Shown here: in pieces, positions 9,243 through 19,888 of the stretch | How positions within the stretch are numbered: position 1 is the stretch's first letter | Layout: each line of letters starts with the position of its first letter | NCBI GenBank assembly: GCA_018000455.1 | Contig: JAGNJW010000016.1 | Coordinates: 1-64,000, forward strand | Source: Acidobacteriota bacterium | Lineage (GTDB): Bacteria > Acidobacteriota > Vicinamibacteria > Vicinamibacterales > UBA2999 | Reading direction: 5' to 3' | DNA length: 64,000 nt | The notes under the pieces: generated by a model | The model's database searches: none | Told to the model about the DNA's origin: nothing | The model's input: only the letters and a program-made list of their open reading frames with translations | Program-made: the position numbers and the translations under genes

Positions 9243-9803
9243 ATGGCTCACATCGCCTACGTGCCGGCCGACGAGCTGGCGCCCGAAGACCGCGTCAAGG
9301 ATCCGGATCACATCATCCAGATCCACGCCGTGCATCCGGCCGTCATGCGGCAGCACTACGACCTCTACGTGCAGCTCATGCACCGGCCCGGTCCGCTGAC
9401 GCGGCGTGAGCGCGAGGTCATCGGCGTGCGGGTCTCGGTGCTCAATCACTGTCACTATTGACTGCACCATCACGGAGCGGGTCTCCGTGCCATCCTCGCG
9501 CGACAGGGCATGTCGGGGGACGATCAGGCCGCGCTCGTGGCCGGGCTGCAGACCACGCCCGTGAGCGCCCCGCATCTCTCGCCGCGTGAGGACGCCCTCG
9601 TTGCCTACGCCGATGTGCTGACCCTCACGCCCGAGCGGGTGACGGGGGCCGACATCGCCGCGCTGCGCGGCGTCGGCCTCGACGATCGGGCGATTCACGA
9701 TGCCTGCGCGATCGTCGCCTACTTCGCCTTCGTGAACCGGATCGCCGACGGACTCGGCGTCGAACTGGAACCACCACCGGTACAGCCCGCCACGGGCTGC
9801 TAG
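9243..9803 (+). CDS. AhpD/carboxymuconolactone-decarboxylase-like selenoprotein (CxxU)
   Basis: ATG 9243 opens a frame that meets TGA at 9459-9461 and continues unbroken to TAG 9801-9803, 186 residues in all. Across the TGA the protein reads SVLNHCHY-(TGA)-LHHHGAGLRA. This is the peroxidase-related AhpD-like active site, normally N.C.YC..HHG, with the second Cys (residue 73) replaced by the UGA codon. Homology on both sides and the conserved HHG argue for selenocysteine rather than a stop. A 7-bp perfect hairpin follows at the right distance. The protein is expected to be a cytoplasmic thiol/selenol peroxidase or disulfide reductase that removes hydroperoxides. The C-terminal domain continues the helical fold (EDALVAYADVLTLTPERVTGADI). 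Ordinary gene callers would split it into two ORFs. CMD/AhpD-like selenoproteins are known elsewhere. Confidence 0.82.
9471..9489 (+). promoter_or_regulatory. bSECIS element in the AhpD-like gene
   Basis: CACGGAG (9471-9477) and CTCCGTG (9483-9489) form a perfect 7-bp stem with loop CGGGT (9478-9482). The loop begins 16 nt after the UGA and has G as its second base, matching the described bacterial SECIS requirements for SelB binding. Confidence 0.72.
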
Positions 9804-9958
9804 CACCGGTCTGGTTGAACGTCGTGCCGGGGTTGGGTAATCGCGCGCCGTTGCGGCCGGCCCGGCCGGCGTCGCCGGGTCGGGCCTGGTGTCTAATGAA
9901 TCGCACAACGCCGACGCCCGCTCGGAGTGCGGCTGCCGACGTCCGGATGAGGCTGGTC

Positions 9959-12900
9959 ATGACCCGAGTTGGATGGCTGAGCCGCGCGCTCGTCGCGGTG
10001 TTGCTCTGCGCACGTCCCCTGGCGGCACAACCCGCCGCCCCCGCGCTTACCGTCATCAGTTCCGGCCCGTCGGGCGTGCTCGCCAGCCTCGACCAGGCAA
10101 GCGAAATCCGGATCGTGTTCTCCGAACCGATGGTCACACTGGGGCGGATTCCGGCCGAGGTCAGCGCACCGTTTGTCACCATCGCCCCCGCCATCCCAGG
10201 CGCCTTTCGCTGGTCGGGCACGACCACCCTCATCTACACGCCGGATTCGAGGCGGCCGCTGCCCATGGCGACCTCCTACACGGTCACCGTCGGCGTCTCC
10301 GCCAGCGCGGTGAGCGGACGCACCCTGGCGGTGCCCCACAGCTTCACCTTCACGACGCCGCCCGTGCGGCTCCTGAGCACGTCGTGGTACCGCCGCGGCG
10401 ACACCGTGGCCGGCGCGATGGTCTTTCTGCTGCGCTTCAACCAGCCGGTGCGGCGGGCTGACATCGCCGCCAACCTGTCAGCGTCGCTCGCGCGCCACGA
10501 GTGGGACCGGCCGGTCTTCACCAACGAAGAACGGGCGCGCTACGACGCGTTGGATCCGGCTGGTCTGGCGGCGTTCGAGGCCAAGGTTGCCGCCGTGTCG
10601 GGTATTGCGGCCGGCGGTGCGCCGGTGCGCATCCGGCTCACGACCCAGTGGGACAAGCAGCGTTACCCCGAAGCAGCCGATCTCGTGGTCTTCGAGTCGG
10701 TCTCCTCGATCGAGCCCGAGAGTCACGTGCGGCTGGTGCTGAACGGCCGCGTGGCTTCGCCGGCGGGTCCGGCCACGCCGGGGCGCGCGCAGATCTACAC
10801 GGTCGAGGCGGAGCCGGCTTTCTTCGTCGAGGGCTTCCGGTGCCGGGCGGCCTGCTCGGGCGATGCCTACAACCCGCTGCGCTTCACAGCGCCGGTTCGC
10901 GCGGCCGCCCTGGCGGCAGGCGCCAGCGCCCTCGACATCACCGGCGCGCCGCAGCCGGTCGAGAAGGCGGGGACGCCGCGCGGCCCCGAGGATGACGACG
11001 CCAGCACCTTCCTGACGCTCGAGGATGCCGGGTTCGAGGCCCAGCCGCCGAACCGGAAGTACGCCGTGACCTTGCCGGCGACCTTCAAGAGTGCCGACGG
11101 GCAGTCGCTCGGCTACCCCTGGCTCGGCATCGTGGAGAACTGGCACAGCACGGCGTTCACGAGCTTCGGAGACGGTCATGGCGTGTGGGAGAAGGACGGC
11201 GGTCCGCTGCTGCCGTTCTACGCGCGCAACGTGCGCGACATCCTGCAGTGGGCCTTGCGCATCGAGCCCTCCCAACTGATGGCGACGATCCAGCGCCTGG
11301 CACCGCGCTTCCGCTTGACACCGGCCGCTCCTGGCCTTGCCCGGCAGCTGCCGATCACGCCCGACCGCGTGCAGTCGCACGGGCTGCCGCTCGGTCCGGC
11401 GCTCTCGGCCGGCGGCACGGGCCTGGTGTGGGCGGCCGTCAAAGACGGCCGCATCCTCGACAAGACCCGGCGGGCCGTCGGCGATGAGACCGAGCCGACG
11501 CGGGCGTCGATCGTGCAGGTCACGAACCTCGGGGTGACGGTGAAGGACAGCCCCCAGAACACGCTGGTGTTCGTGACCAGGCTCGACACCGGCGCGCCGG
11601 TGGCTGGTGCGGCCGTGTCGATCGTGCGCAAGGACAGCACCACCTTCTGGCGCGGCGCGACCAACGACGACGGCGTAGCGCTGGCGCCGGGCACGCCGCT
11701 TCGCGACCCCGACCGGTGGTACGAGGCGATGGCGTTTCTCGTCATGGCCGAAAAGGACGGCGACGTCGCCTACACGGGCAGCGACTGGCACGAGGGCATC
11801 TCGCCGTGGGAGTTCGGCGCCGACTTCAATCTGCGCGAGCGTGAGCCGATGCTGCGCGGCAGCGTCTTCACCGACCGTGGCGTCTACCGCCTGGGCGAAA
11901 CGACGCAGTTCAAGGCCATCCTCCGGAAGAACGCCCCCACCGGCGTCGAGCCGTTCGCCGAGGGCACGCCGATAGTCGTCACCGTGCGCGACGCGCAGAA
12001 CCGGTTGGTCGACGAGCGTACGATCCGGCTGAGCGCCTGGAGCACTGCCGAGTGGACCGTGCCGCTGCCCGCCACCGGCACGCTCGGTCCGTATTCGGTG
12101 CGCGCGATTCTCGAGGCCGATCGACCGCGGCCCCAGAGCGCGGCCGATCGCCGCCCCGGCGAGACGCCGAGTCCCGAACTGGACGACGAGGTGGCCTGGG
12201 AGAAAGCGGTGCGGGCGTCGTTCCTCGTGGCCGCCTATCGGCGTCCCGACTTCCGCGTCGACGTCACCCTCACCGGCACCCCGCGCGTGGCCGGCGACGC
12301 GCTCACCGGCACGGTGACGGCGCGCTATCTCTTCGGGGCTCCGATGGGCGGCAAGCCCGTGACGTGGCGCTACACGAAGAGCCCGCACTACGCGGCGCCG
12401 GACGCCATCACGGAGCGCTTCGGCAGCGACCGCTGGATTTTCGTCGGCAGTGTCGAGCAACACGGTGGTCGCGATGACCTGCGCCGCGAAGAGGGCACGC
12501 TCGGCACGTCCGGTGACCTCGCGCTGGCGCTCGAGACCAGCCGCGATGCCGGCATCCCGTATGTCTACTCCCTCGAGGGCGACGTCGAGGACGTGTCGCG
12601 CCAACACATCGCCAACCGTGCCAGTGCCGTCGTGCACCCGGCGCCGTGGTACGTCGGCCTCGGCCGGCCCGGCTACTTCCTCGAGCAGAAGAACGGACTC
12701 GCGACCCAGATCGTCGCGGCTGGCCTCGACGGCGTCGCGGTGGCCGGCGTGCCGGTCGAGGTGACGCTCACGCAGGTGCAGTGGTCGAGCGTGCGCCGCG
12801 CCGAAGGCAACGGCTTCTACACGTGGGACAGCGAGCGCCGGGAGGTACCGGCCGGCTCGTGGACCATCACCACGGCCGAGGCGCCGGTACCGCTCACGAT

Positions 12901-15868
12901 TGCGTTCGAAAGCGGCGGCTACTTCACGCTCGAGGCGCGCGGGCGGGGCGACAACGGCCGCTCGTCGGTGACGCGCACGTCGTTCTACGTGCTCGGCGAA
13001 GGCTACACGGCCTGGGCGCGCTTCGATCACAACCGCATCGACCTCGTGCCCGAGAGACAGACCTACCGTCCCGGCGAGACGGCGCGCATCATGATCCAGT
13101 CGCCGTGGGAACAGGCCACCGCGCTCGTCACGACCGAGCGCGAGGGCATCCGCTCGCACCGGCGCTTCGCGCTCACCTCCACGCAGCAGTCGATCGCGGT
13201 GCCGATCAGCGAAGACGACATCCCGAACGTGTTCGTGTCGGTGCTGCTCGTCAAGGGCCGTAGCACTGCGGCGCCGGCTGGGGGCGCGGCCGCCAGTGCC
13301 ACGGCCGATACCAGCGATCCCGGCAAGCCGTCGTTCCGTCTCGGCTACGTCGAGCTCAAGGTGGAAGATCGCGCCAAGCGCCTCACGGTGCATGTCGCCG
13401 CCGATCGGGAGGAGTACCGGCCGGCGTCGAAGGCGGCCGTGACCCTCGACGTGAAGGACATGGCGGGCGCGGGGACGGCCAGCGAGGTGACGCTGTGGGC
13501 GGTCGACTACGGCGTGCTGTCGCTGACCGGCTTCGAGCCGCCGGATGTGGCCGGCGATGTCTACGTGCACAAGGCCCTGCAGGTCATGAACACCGACAAC
13601 CGCCAGCGCATCGTCTCGCGGCGCGTGCTCACGCCCAAGGGCGAGACCGACGGCGGCGGAGGCGGATCGGATGCCGGTGCGGGCGCGGTGCGCAAGGACT
13701 TCCGAGCACTGGCGTTCTGGCTCGGCTCGGTCGTGACCGGCGCCGACGGGAAGGCGGCGGTCGAGGTCACGCTGCCGGAATCGCTCACCACCTACCGCAT
13801 CATGGCGGTCGCCGGCGATCGGCGCTCACGCTTCGGCTCGGGCAGCGCCGAGGTGCGCACGAACAAGCCGGTGACGCTCACCGCCGCCTTCCCGCGCTTT
13901 CTCGCCGTGGGCGATGACGCGTACTTCGGTGCGGTGGTCGGCAGTCAGTTGCCGGCTGCCGGCACGGCGGTCGTGTCGATGCGCTCGCTCGACCCGGCGA
14001 TCGTCACGCTCGGTGGCGCCGCCGAGCAGAAGGTGCCGATTGGCGCCGGCGGCACCATCGAAGTGCGATTCCAGGGCAGTGCGCGCGCGATCGGACGTGC
14101 TCGCCTCCAGATGACGGTGCGTGTCGGCGATGAAACGGATGCCTTCCAGGACGTGATTCCGGTCGAGATTCTCGCCTCGCCGGAAACGGTGGCGGCCTAC
14201 GGCTCGGCGGCCGGCGCAACGACCACGGCGCGCGAGACGGTGACGGTGCCGCCCGCGGTCGTGCCCGGGTTCGGCGGGCTCGACCTCGCGCTCTCGTCCA
14301 CGGCGCTGGTTGGCCTCGGCGAGGGCGCGCGCTACCTGGTCGAGTATCCCTACGGCTGCGCCGAGCAGAAGGCATCGACGTCGCTGGCCCTCTTCCTTGC
14401 CGCCGATCTCGGCGACGCCTTCTCGCTGGCTGGCATGAACCCGGCCGAGATGAAGACGGTGTCGCAAGCCACGCTCGGCGAGCTCGAACGCTTCCAGTGC
14501 GACAGCGGCGGCTTTGCCTACTGGCCGGGCGATTGCCTGAGCGTCACGCCCTATCTCACCGCGTATGTCCTCCACGTGATGAAGTCGGCCGTCGATCTCG
14601 GCTACCAGGTGGATGCCGGCGTGCGCAGGCGCGGCTACGAGTACCTGGCCAACGCGCTGGCGGCGACGCCGCCAGCGGCGAACGAGGAGTGGTGGCCGTC
14701 CTACACCGCCTGGCAGGCCTTCGCCGTGAAGGTGCTGGCCGAGGGCGGGCAGAATGTCGACTCGCACGTGACGCGTCTCTACGGCTACCGCGACCGGATG
14801 CCGGTGTTCGCGCTGGCCTATCTGCACGACACGCTGCGCGCCAAGGGCGAGACGGCGGGCGACCGCGTGACCGACCTGCGGCGGCGCATGACCAACGCGA
14901 TCCTGCCCGAAGCCGGCAGCGCGCACGTCGGCGAGCTGGCCGATCCCTACCTGCTCTGGTTCTGGAACTCGAACGTGCGCTCGACGGCCATCGTGCTGCA
15001 CGCGCTCGTCGAGGCCGATGCCAGCGAGGCGCCGCTGGCGCAGATGGTCCGCTGGCTGATGACGGCCAGGAAGAACGGCCGCTGGGGTAACACGCAGGAG
15101 AACGCGCACGCCATGGCGGCACTGGTCGCCTACTACCGCAAGTACGAACCGACGACGCCGGATTTCCGCGCCGTCGTCACGCTGGGCGCGCGCGAGCTGG
15201 CGCGTGACGAGTTCCGCGGGCGAACGGCTGCGGCGGCCACCTCCAGCGTGCCGATGGCGCAGGTGCTTACCGCCGGGGCGCCCGGCGCGACCATGCCGCT
15301 GACCTTTGCCCGCGAGGGCGCCGGCACGCTGTACTACGCGGCCCGCCTCACCTACGCGGCCGACACGTTGCACCAGCAGGGGCTCGACTCCGGCTTCCTG
15401 GTCGAGCGACGTTACGAGCCGTTCGTGGAGCGGGGCGCGCGGCCGCCGGCCACCAGCTACGCCGCCGGCGACCTGGTGCGTGTGACGCTGACGTTCCGGC
15501 TCACGAAGGAGCGGCGCTTCGTGGCCGTGACCGATCCGTTGCCGGCGGGCTTCGAGGCGGTCGAGTCATGGTTCCAGACGACGGCGCGTGACCTGGCCTC
15601 GGAGCAGGACCGCCAGGTGAACGACAGCGGTGATGCCAGCGACTGGCGCGCCTGGTGGCGTCACAGCGGCTTCGACCACGTCGAGCGTCACGACGATCGC
15701 ATTCAGCTGTTCGCGACCAGGCTCGCCGATGGCCTGCACGAGTTCAGCTACATCGTGCGGGCCACCACGGCCGGCACCTTCCGCACGGCGCCGGCGCGGG
15801 CCGAGGAGATGTATGCGCCCGAGGTGTTCGGGCGCACCGCGACGAGCATCATCGAAGTGAAGCGATAG
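9959..15868 (+). CDS. bacterial alpha-2-macroglobulin (thioester type)
   Basis: A 1969-residue periplasmic protein. ATG 9959 is chosen because GGATGAGG ends 6 nt before it and a clean signal peptide follows (MTRVGWLSRALVAVLLCARPLAAQ). Sequence in order: macroglobulin beta-domains, a bait-containing middle, and around residue 1467 the thioester motif YGCAEQ, followed by the helical thioester domain and a C-terminal receptor-like region. Bacterial A2M traps proteases that enter the periplasm, and the intact CxEQ motif predicts covalent trapping. PBP1C follows 7 nt downstream, the classic A2M-pbpC pairing that couples protease defence with cell-wall repair. There is no obvious lipobox, so it may be soluble rather than anchored. 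Long antisense ORFs here are GC-bias artefacts. Confidence 0.9.
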   Translation: MTRVGWLSRALVAVLLCARPLAAQPAAPALTVISSGPSGVLASLDQASEIRIVFSEPMVTLGRIPAEVSAPFVTIAPAIPGAFRWSGTTTLIYTPDSRRPLPMATSYTVTVGVSASAVSGRTLAVPHSFTFTTPPVRLLSTSWYRRGDTVAGAMVFLLRFNQPVRRADIAANLSASLARHEWDRPVFTNEERARYDALDPAGLAAFEAKVAAVSGIAAGGAPVRIRLTTQWDKQRYPEAADLVVFESVSSIEPESHVRLVLNGRVASPAGPATPGRAQIYTVEAEPAFFVEGFRCRAACSGDAYNPLRFTAPVRAAALAAGASALDITGAPQPVEKAGTPRGPEDDDASTFLTLEDAGFEAQPPNRKYAVTLPATFKSADGQSLGYPWLGIVENWHSTAFTSFGDGHGVWEKDGGPLLPFYARNVRDILQWALRIEPSQLMATIQRLAPRFRLTPAAPGLARQLPITPDRVQSHGLPLGPALSAGGTGLVWAAVKDGRILDKTRRAVGDETEPTRASIVQVTNLGVTVKDSPQNTLVFVTRLDTGAPVAGAAVSIVRKDSTTFWRGATNDDGVALAPGTPLRDPDRWYEAMAFLVMAEKDGDVAYTGSDWHEGISPWEFGADFNLREREPMLRGSVFTDRGVYRLGETTQFKAILRKNAPTGVEPFAEGTPIVVTVRDAQNRLVDERTIRLSAWSTAEWTVPLPATGTLGPYSVRAILEADRPRPQSAADRRPGETPSPELDDEVAWEKAVRASFLVAAYRRPDFRVDVTLTGTPRVAGDALTGTVTARYLFGAPMGGKPVTWRYTKSPHYAAPDAITERFGSDRWIFVGSVEQHGGRDDLRREEGTLGTSGDLALALETSRDAGIPYVYSLEGDVEDVSRQHIANRASAVVHPAPWYVGLGRPGYFLEQKNGLATQIVAAGLDGVAVAGVPVEVTLTQVQWSSVRRAEGNGFYTWDSERREVPAGSWTITTAEAPVPLTIAFESGGYFTLEARGRGDNGRSSVTRTSFYVLGEGYTAWARFDHNRIDLVPERQTYRPGETARIMIQSPWEQATALVTTEREGIRSHRRFALTSTQQSIAVPISEDDIPNVFVSVLLVKGRSTAAPAGGAAASATADTSDPGKPSFRLGYVELKVEDRAKRLTVHVAADREEYRPASKAAVTLDVKDMAGAGTASEVTLWAVDYGVLSLTGFEPPDVAGDVYVHKALQVMNTDNRQRIVSRRVLTPKGETDGGGGGSDAGAGAVRKDFRALAFWLGSVVTGADGKAAVEVTLPESLTTYRIMAVAGDRRSRFGSGSAEVRTNKPVTLTAAFPRFLAVGDDAYFGAVVGSQLPAAGTAVVSMRSLDPAIVTLGGAAEQKVPIGAGGTIEVRFQGSARAIGRARLQMTVRVGDETDAFQDVIPVEILASPETVAAYGSAAGATTTARETVTVPPAVVPGFGGLDLALSSTALVGLGEGARYLVEYPYGCAEQKASTSLALFLAADLGDAFSLAGMNPAEMKTVSQATLGELERFQCDSGGFAYWPGDCLSVTPYLTAYVLHVMKSAVDLGYQVDAGVRRRGYEYLANALAATPPAANEEWWPSYTAWQAFAVKVLAEGGQNVDSHVTRLYGYRDRMPVFALAYLHDTLRAKGETAGDRVTDLRRRMTNAILPEAGSAHVGELADPYLLWFWNSNVRSTAIVLHALVEADASEAPLAQMVRWLMTARKNGRWGNTQENAHAMAALVAYYRKYEPTTPDFRAVVTLGARELARDEFRGRTAAAATSSVPMAQVLTAGAPGATMPLTFAREGAGTLYYAARLTYAADTLHQQGLDSGFLVERRYEPFVERGARPPATSYAAGDLVRVTLTFRLTKERRFVAVTDPLPAGFEAVESWFQTTARDLASEQDRQVNDSGDASDWRAWWRHSGFDHVERHDDRIQLFATRLADGLHEFSYIVRATTAGTFRTAPARAEEMYAPEVFGRTATSIIEVKR

Positions 15869-15875
15869 GCTTCCT

Positions 15876-18281
15876 GTGAACGACGCTCGCACCATCCCGA
15901 CCCGACCCGACCGGCTGGCCGCCTGGGCTCGTCGCGCGCGTCGTTGGCTCGCGATCGGCGTGGCGGTTGCCGTGACGGCCGGTGCGTGGGCGCGGCTCGG
16001 GCCGCTGCCGCCGGGATTGCTCGATCCGCTGGCTACGCCGTCCACCGTGGTCGTCGACCGGCACGGCGTGCCCCTCTACGAGGCCTTGTCGACCGCGTCG
16101 ACCCGGGCCCTGGCGCTCCAGCCCGACTCGCTGCCGCCCCGCCTGGTCGCCGCCACCATCGCCGCCGAAGACCGCCGCTACTTCAGTCACTACGGCGTGG
16201 ATCCGGTGGCCATCGCCCGGGCCATGCGCACGAACCTGGCCGAAGGCAGAATCGTCGAGGGCGCGTCGACGATCTCGCAGCAGGTGGCCAAGCTGTTGCT
16301 CAACCGCCAGCAGCCGGGGCGCCGCCGCGGCGTGGGTGCCAAGGTGCACGAAGCCCTCGTCGCCCTGCGACTCGAGCACCGCTTCTCAAAGTCGGAGCTG
16401 CTGGCGATCTACCTGAACATCGCTGCCTACGGCAATCAGTTCACCGGCGCCGAGCGGGCCAGCCAGTCGTACTTCGGCGTGACCGTGGCGATGCTGACGC
16501 CGGCGCAGGCGGCGTTCCTCGCCGGCCTGCCGCAACGGCCGTCGGCGTTCAATCCCTACCGCGATTCAGGTCCGGCCACGACGCGCCAGCGGGTCGTGCT
16601 GCGCCGGATGCTGGAGGCCGGTGCGATCAGCGCCGACGATCGTGCCCACGCCCTGGCCGAGCGCCTCACCTTCACGGCGACGCCACCGCCGTTTGGCGCA
16701 CCGCACTTCGTCGAGATGGTGCTGGCCGCGGCGGGGGAGACGCGACCGGCCCGCATCGAGACCACGCTCGATAGTGCGCTCCAGGCCGATATCGCCGGCA
16801 TCGTGGCCCGGCACCGGGCCGACCTGCACGCCCACGGCGCGTTCAACGTGGCCATCGTCGTCCTCGAGAACGCCACCGGCGAGTGGGTGGCGTGGGAAGG
16901 GTCGGGCGACTACTTCGACGCCGCCCATGGCGGTGCCATCAACGGGCCGCTGACCCTGCGCCAGCCGGGCAGCGCGCTCAAGCCCTTCACCTACGCGCTT
17001 GCCTTCGAGGGCGGCACCAGTCCGGCCACGGTGCTCGCCGACGTGCCGTCGACCTTCCCGACCGCGGAGGAGGGCGTCGTCTACAGCCCGCGCAACTACG
17101 ACGGCCTCTACCGCGGTCCCATTCTGGCGCGCCACGCGCTCGCCGGGTCGGTCAACGTCCCGGCCGTGGCGCTCGCCGCCGAGATCGGCGTGCCGCACGT
17201 GCTCAGGTTCCTCCGGCGCGCGGGCTTCACGACCCTTGACAGGACGGCCGCGCACTACGGCCTTGGCCTGACGCTCGGCAACGCCGAAGTGCGCCTCGAC
17301 GAACTCACCGCCGCCTATGCCGCCCTGGCCCGCGGCGGCGAGTGGTTCCCGCCCACGTTCGTGAGACGGGCGCAGGATGCGCTACCAGAGACGACCCGCA
17401 TCGTGTCGGACCGCACGGCCTTCTGGATCACCGACATCCTGGCCGACCCCGAGTCGCGCGAGTTCGTCTTCGGGCGCGGCGGCAGTCTGGAACTGCCGTT
17501 CCCGGTGGCGGTGAAGACCGGAACCTCGCAGGCGTATCACGACAACTGGACCATCGGCTACTCGCGCCACGCCACGGTTGGCGTGTGGGTGGGGAACTTC
17601 GATCGGCGGCCGCTCAGGAACTCGAGCGGCGTCACCGGCGCCGGGCCGATCTTCCATGCCGTGATGCTGGCGGCCGAGCAGCGGCTGGCAGGTGGCGTGG
17701 CGGTGATGGCCGACGGCGCGATCGTGCCGGCGCCATCGACGGTCGCCGTGCGCGAGGTCTGCGCCGAGTCGGGCGGCACGGCCAACCCGTGGTGTCCGCT
17801 GAAGCGGCGCGAATGGATCGCCGCCGAGGAGCCCGACGTGCCGTGCAGCTGGCATCACCTCACCGACCACGGCCTGCAGACCTTTCTGCCGGCGCGGTTC
17901 CAGGCCTGGGCGCGTGGCGAGGGACGCCGCGTGGACGGCGTGGCTGCTGAGAGACCAGACACCGCGGTCGCGCCCTTGGCGCGGCGCTCGGCGCTCGGCC
18001 AGTCGCGCCCCTCGGCCGTGCCGGCACCTCTTGCCATCTCGAGTCCGCCGGACGGCGCGACCTATCTGATGGACCCGACGCTGAGGCGCGAGTTTCAGAC
18101 GCTGCCCCTGCGCGCCATCGCGGCTGGCGCCCGCAGCGTCGAGTGGCGCCTCGGCGGTCGGCTGGTAGGGAAGGCCGGCGCCGCCGACGCAATCGACTGG
18201 CCGCTCACGCCAGGCACCCACCGCTTCGAAGCCACCGACGATCGAGGGCGCACGGCCGGCGCGACCGTCACCGTCCGGTAG
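15876..18281 (+). CDS. pbpC: penicillin-binding protein 1C, bifunctional glycosyltransferase/transpeptidase
   Basis: An 801-residue inner-membrane enzyme starting at GTG 15876. One N-terminal membrane anchor ([16 protein letters not shown]) is followed by the GT51 peptidoglycan glycosyltransferase domain with [14 protein letters not shown] and [14 protein letters not shown]. The transpeptidase domain has SALK (Ser366), a SVN motif and KTGTS (Lys547). The end is the BiPBP_C immunoglobulin-like domain. It polymerises and can crosslink glycan strands. Coupling to the A2M gene (7-nt gap) is conserved in many Gram-negative bacteria. All catalytic motifs appear intact. Confidence 0.92.
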   Translation: MNDARTIPTRPDRLAAWARRARRWLAIGVAVAVTAGAWARLGPLPPGLLDPLATPSTVVVDRHGVPLYEALSTASTRALALQPDSLPPRLVAATIAAEDRRYFSHYGVDPVAIARAMRTNLAEGRIVEGASTISQQVAKLLLNRQQPGRRRGVGAKVHEALVALRLEHRFSKSELLAIYLNIAAYGNQFTGAERASQSYFGVTVAMLTPAQAAFLAGLPQRPSAFNPYRDSGPATTRQRVVLRRMLEAGAISADDRAHALAERLTFTATPPPFGAPHFVEMVLAAAGETRPARIETTLDSALQADIAGIVARHRADLHAHGAFNVAIVVLENATGEWVAWEGSGDYFDAAHGGAINGPLTLRQPGSALKPFTYALAFEGGTSPATVLADVPSTFPTAEEGVVYSPRNYDGLYRGPILARHALAGSVNVPAVALAAEIGVPHVLRFLRRAGFTTLDRTAAHYGLGLTLGNAEVRLDELTAAYAALARGGEWFPPTFVRRAQDALPETTRIVSDRTAFWITDILADPESREFVFGRGGSLELPFPVAVKTGTSQAYHDNWTIGYSRHATVGVWVGNFDRRPLRNSSGVTGAGPIFHAVMLAAEQRLAGGVAVMADGAIVPAPSTVAVREVCAESGGTANPWCPLKRREWIAAEEPDVPCSWHHLTDHGLQTFLPARFQAWARGEGRRVDGVAAERPDTAVAPLARRSALGQSRPSAVPAPLAISSPPDGATYLMDPTLRREFQTLPLRAIAAGARSVEWRLGGRLVGKAGAADAIDWPLTPGTHRFEATDDRGRTAGATVTVR

Positions 18282-18444
18282 CCGGCGCTCTCATCGGCAA
18301 ACCCTCAGGGCAGTCCCGAGCCCCCGGAGCCTCGTCGCCGCCTCTCGCCAGCGCACCGGGCCCCGGGATCGGGACCAGGAACCCGTCCCGTGTGGCATGA
18401 TCGGTCTGCTGCGCGGGCACTGCTGTCCGGCGCACCCCAATGCC

Positions 18445-19632
18445 ATGGCCCAGACCGATGCCCGCTTCAACTGGAGCGATCCGCTGCTCCTCGACCAGCA
18501 ACTGACCGACGAAGAGCGGATGGTGCGCGACACGGCGCGCGACTATTGCCAGGAGAAGCTGGCGCCGCGGGTGCTCGAGATGTTCCGCAGCGAGAAACCC
18601 GATCCGTCGATCTTCCGCGAGATGGGCGCGCTCGATCTGCTGGGCATCGTCATCCCGGAGCAGTACGGCGGCGCCGGCATGGGCTATGTGAGCTACGGCC
18701 TGGTGGCCCGCGAGATCGAACGCGTCGACTCGGGCTTCCGCTCGATGATGAGCGTGCAGGGCTCGCTCGTGATGGTGCCGATCAACGCCTTCGGCACCGA
18801 GGCGCAGAAGCAGAAGTACCTGCCCAAGCTCGCCACCGGCGAGTGGATCGGCTGCTTCGGCCTCACCGAGCCGAATGCCGGATCGGATCCCGGCGGCATG
18901 ACGACGCGCGCGAAGAAAGTCGACGGCGGCCATGCGCTCACCGGCACCAAGGCGTGGATTTCGAACAGCCCGATCGCCGACGTGTTCATCGTGTGGGCCA
19001 AGGACGACGAGGGTAAGATCCGCGGCTTCATCCTCGACAAGGGGATGAAAGGTCTCACCGCGCCCCCGACGCACGGCAAGGTGGGGCTGCGCACCAGCCT
19101 GACCGGCGAGATCGTGATGGATCAGGTGTTCTGCCCGGAGGAGAACGCGTTCCCGGACATCCGCGGACTGAAGGGGCCCTTCACCTGCCTCAACAGCGCC
19201 CGTTACGGTATCGCCTGGGGCGCGCTCGGCGCCGCCGAAGACTGCTGGTTCCGCGCCCGCGACTACGTGATGGACAGAAAGCAGTTCGGCCGCCCGCTGG
19301 CCGCCAATCAGCTCATTCAGAAGAAGCTGGCCGACATGCAGACCGAGATCACGCTCGGTCTGCAGGCGGTGCTGCGCCTGGGCCGCATGAAAGACGAGGG
19401 CACGGACTCGCCCGAGATCACCTCCATCCTCAAGCGCAACTCGTGCGGCAAGGCACTCGACATCGCGCGCCTGGCGCGCGACATGATGGGCGGCAACGGC
19501 ATCGTCGATGAGTTCGGCGTCGTCCGCCACATGGTGAACCTCGAGGTGGTCAACACCTACGAGGGCACGCACGACGTGCACGCGCTCATCCTGGGCCGCG
19601 CGCAGACGGGCATTGCCGCGTTCTCGAATTGA
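18445..19632 (+). CDS. glutaryl-CoA dehydrogenase / acyl-CoA dehydrogenase
   Basis: A 395-residue FAD enzyme of the acyl-CoA dehydrogenase family. Signature blocks: [16 protein letters not shown], a [13 protein letters not shown] loop, and near the end [21 protein letters not shown], with the Glu of YEGTHD in the position of the catalytic base. [16 protein letters not shown] and the IPEQYGG.G..YVSYGL start resemble glutaryl-CoA dehydrogenases more than short-chain enzymes. The likely role is oxidative decarboxylation of glutaryl-CoA in lysine or tryptophan breakdown. ATG 18445 is preferred over 18397 because family similarity begins there. No pathway partner is adjacent. Confidence 0.85.
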   Translation: MAQTDARFNWSDPLLLDQQLTDEERMVRDTARDYCQEKLAPRVLEMFRSEKPDPSIFREMGALDLLGIVIPEQYGGAGMGYVSYGLVAREIERVDSGFRSMMSVQGSLVMVPINAFGTEAQKQKYLPKLATGEWIGCFGLTEPNAGSDPGGMTTRAKKVDGGHALTGTKAWISNSPIADVFIVWAKDDEGKIRGFILDKGMKGLTAPPTHGKVGLRTSLTGEIVMDQVFCPEENAFPDIRGLKGPFTCLNSARYGIAWGALGAAEDCWFRARDYVMDRKQFGRPLAANQLIQKKLADMQTEITLGLQAVLRLGRMKDEGTDSPEITSILKRNSCGKALDIARLARDMMGGNGIVDEFGVVRHMVNLEVVNTYEGTHDVHALILGRAQTGIAAFSN

Positions 19633-19731
19633 GCGGGCAGGGCCCGGGTTATTTCCCTGTCCGGGAACTTTCCCGACCTCGGCAGCTGGGCCGTCGCTGG
19701 AATGCCGCTCTCCTGACGGGCTCATTCTTGC

Positions 19732-19737
19732 TACTAT
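19732..19737 (+). promoter_or_regulatory. candidate -10 box (TACTAT) of the respiratory operon
   Basis: TACTAT ends 10 nt before ATG 19748, so the transcript would have little or no leader. No convincing -35 box was found. Confidence 0.3.
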
Positions 19738-19747
19738 CTCCCCGTTG

Positions 19748-19879
19748 ATGGTTTCTCCTCCCGGCGACGGCGACGCCCCCCGCGGCACGCTCTATATCGT
19801 GGGTGGGTTCGGCGTCCTCCTCGTCCTTGGCTGGCTGCTCTTCTATTTCGGCCTCTTCCTGCCGCGTTCCACGCCGTAG
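19748..19879 (+). CDS. ba3-type cytochrome c oxidase small subunit IIa-like
   Basis: A 43-residue protein: about 14 hydrophilic residues (MVSPPGDGDAPRGT), then a single membrane helix (LYIVGGFGVLLVLGWLLFYFGLFL) and a short tail. Size, single helix and position directly before oxidase subunits II and I match the subunit IIa of ba3-type (B-family) oxidases, which supplies a helix missing from the short subunit II. It is the first gene of a run with gaps of 10 nt or less. TTG 19745 is an alternative start. Confidence 0.65.
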   Translation: MVSPPGDGDAPRGTLYIVGGFGVLLVLGWLLFYFGLFLPRSTP

Positions 19880-19888
19880 GCCCGCCCC

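Noticed and set aside
9243..9461. Reading the AhpD-like gene as a nonsense pseudogene
   Set aside because: Homology continues in frame on both sides at exactly the active-site Cys and a bSECIS hairpin follows.
10478..13570. 1030-codon open frame on the minus strand
   Set aside because: Antisense to the alpha-2-macroglobulin gene, arginine/histidine-rich, no domain pattern; produced by high GC third positions.
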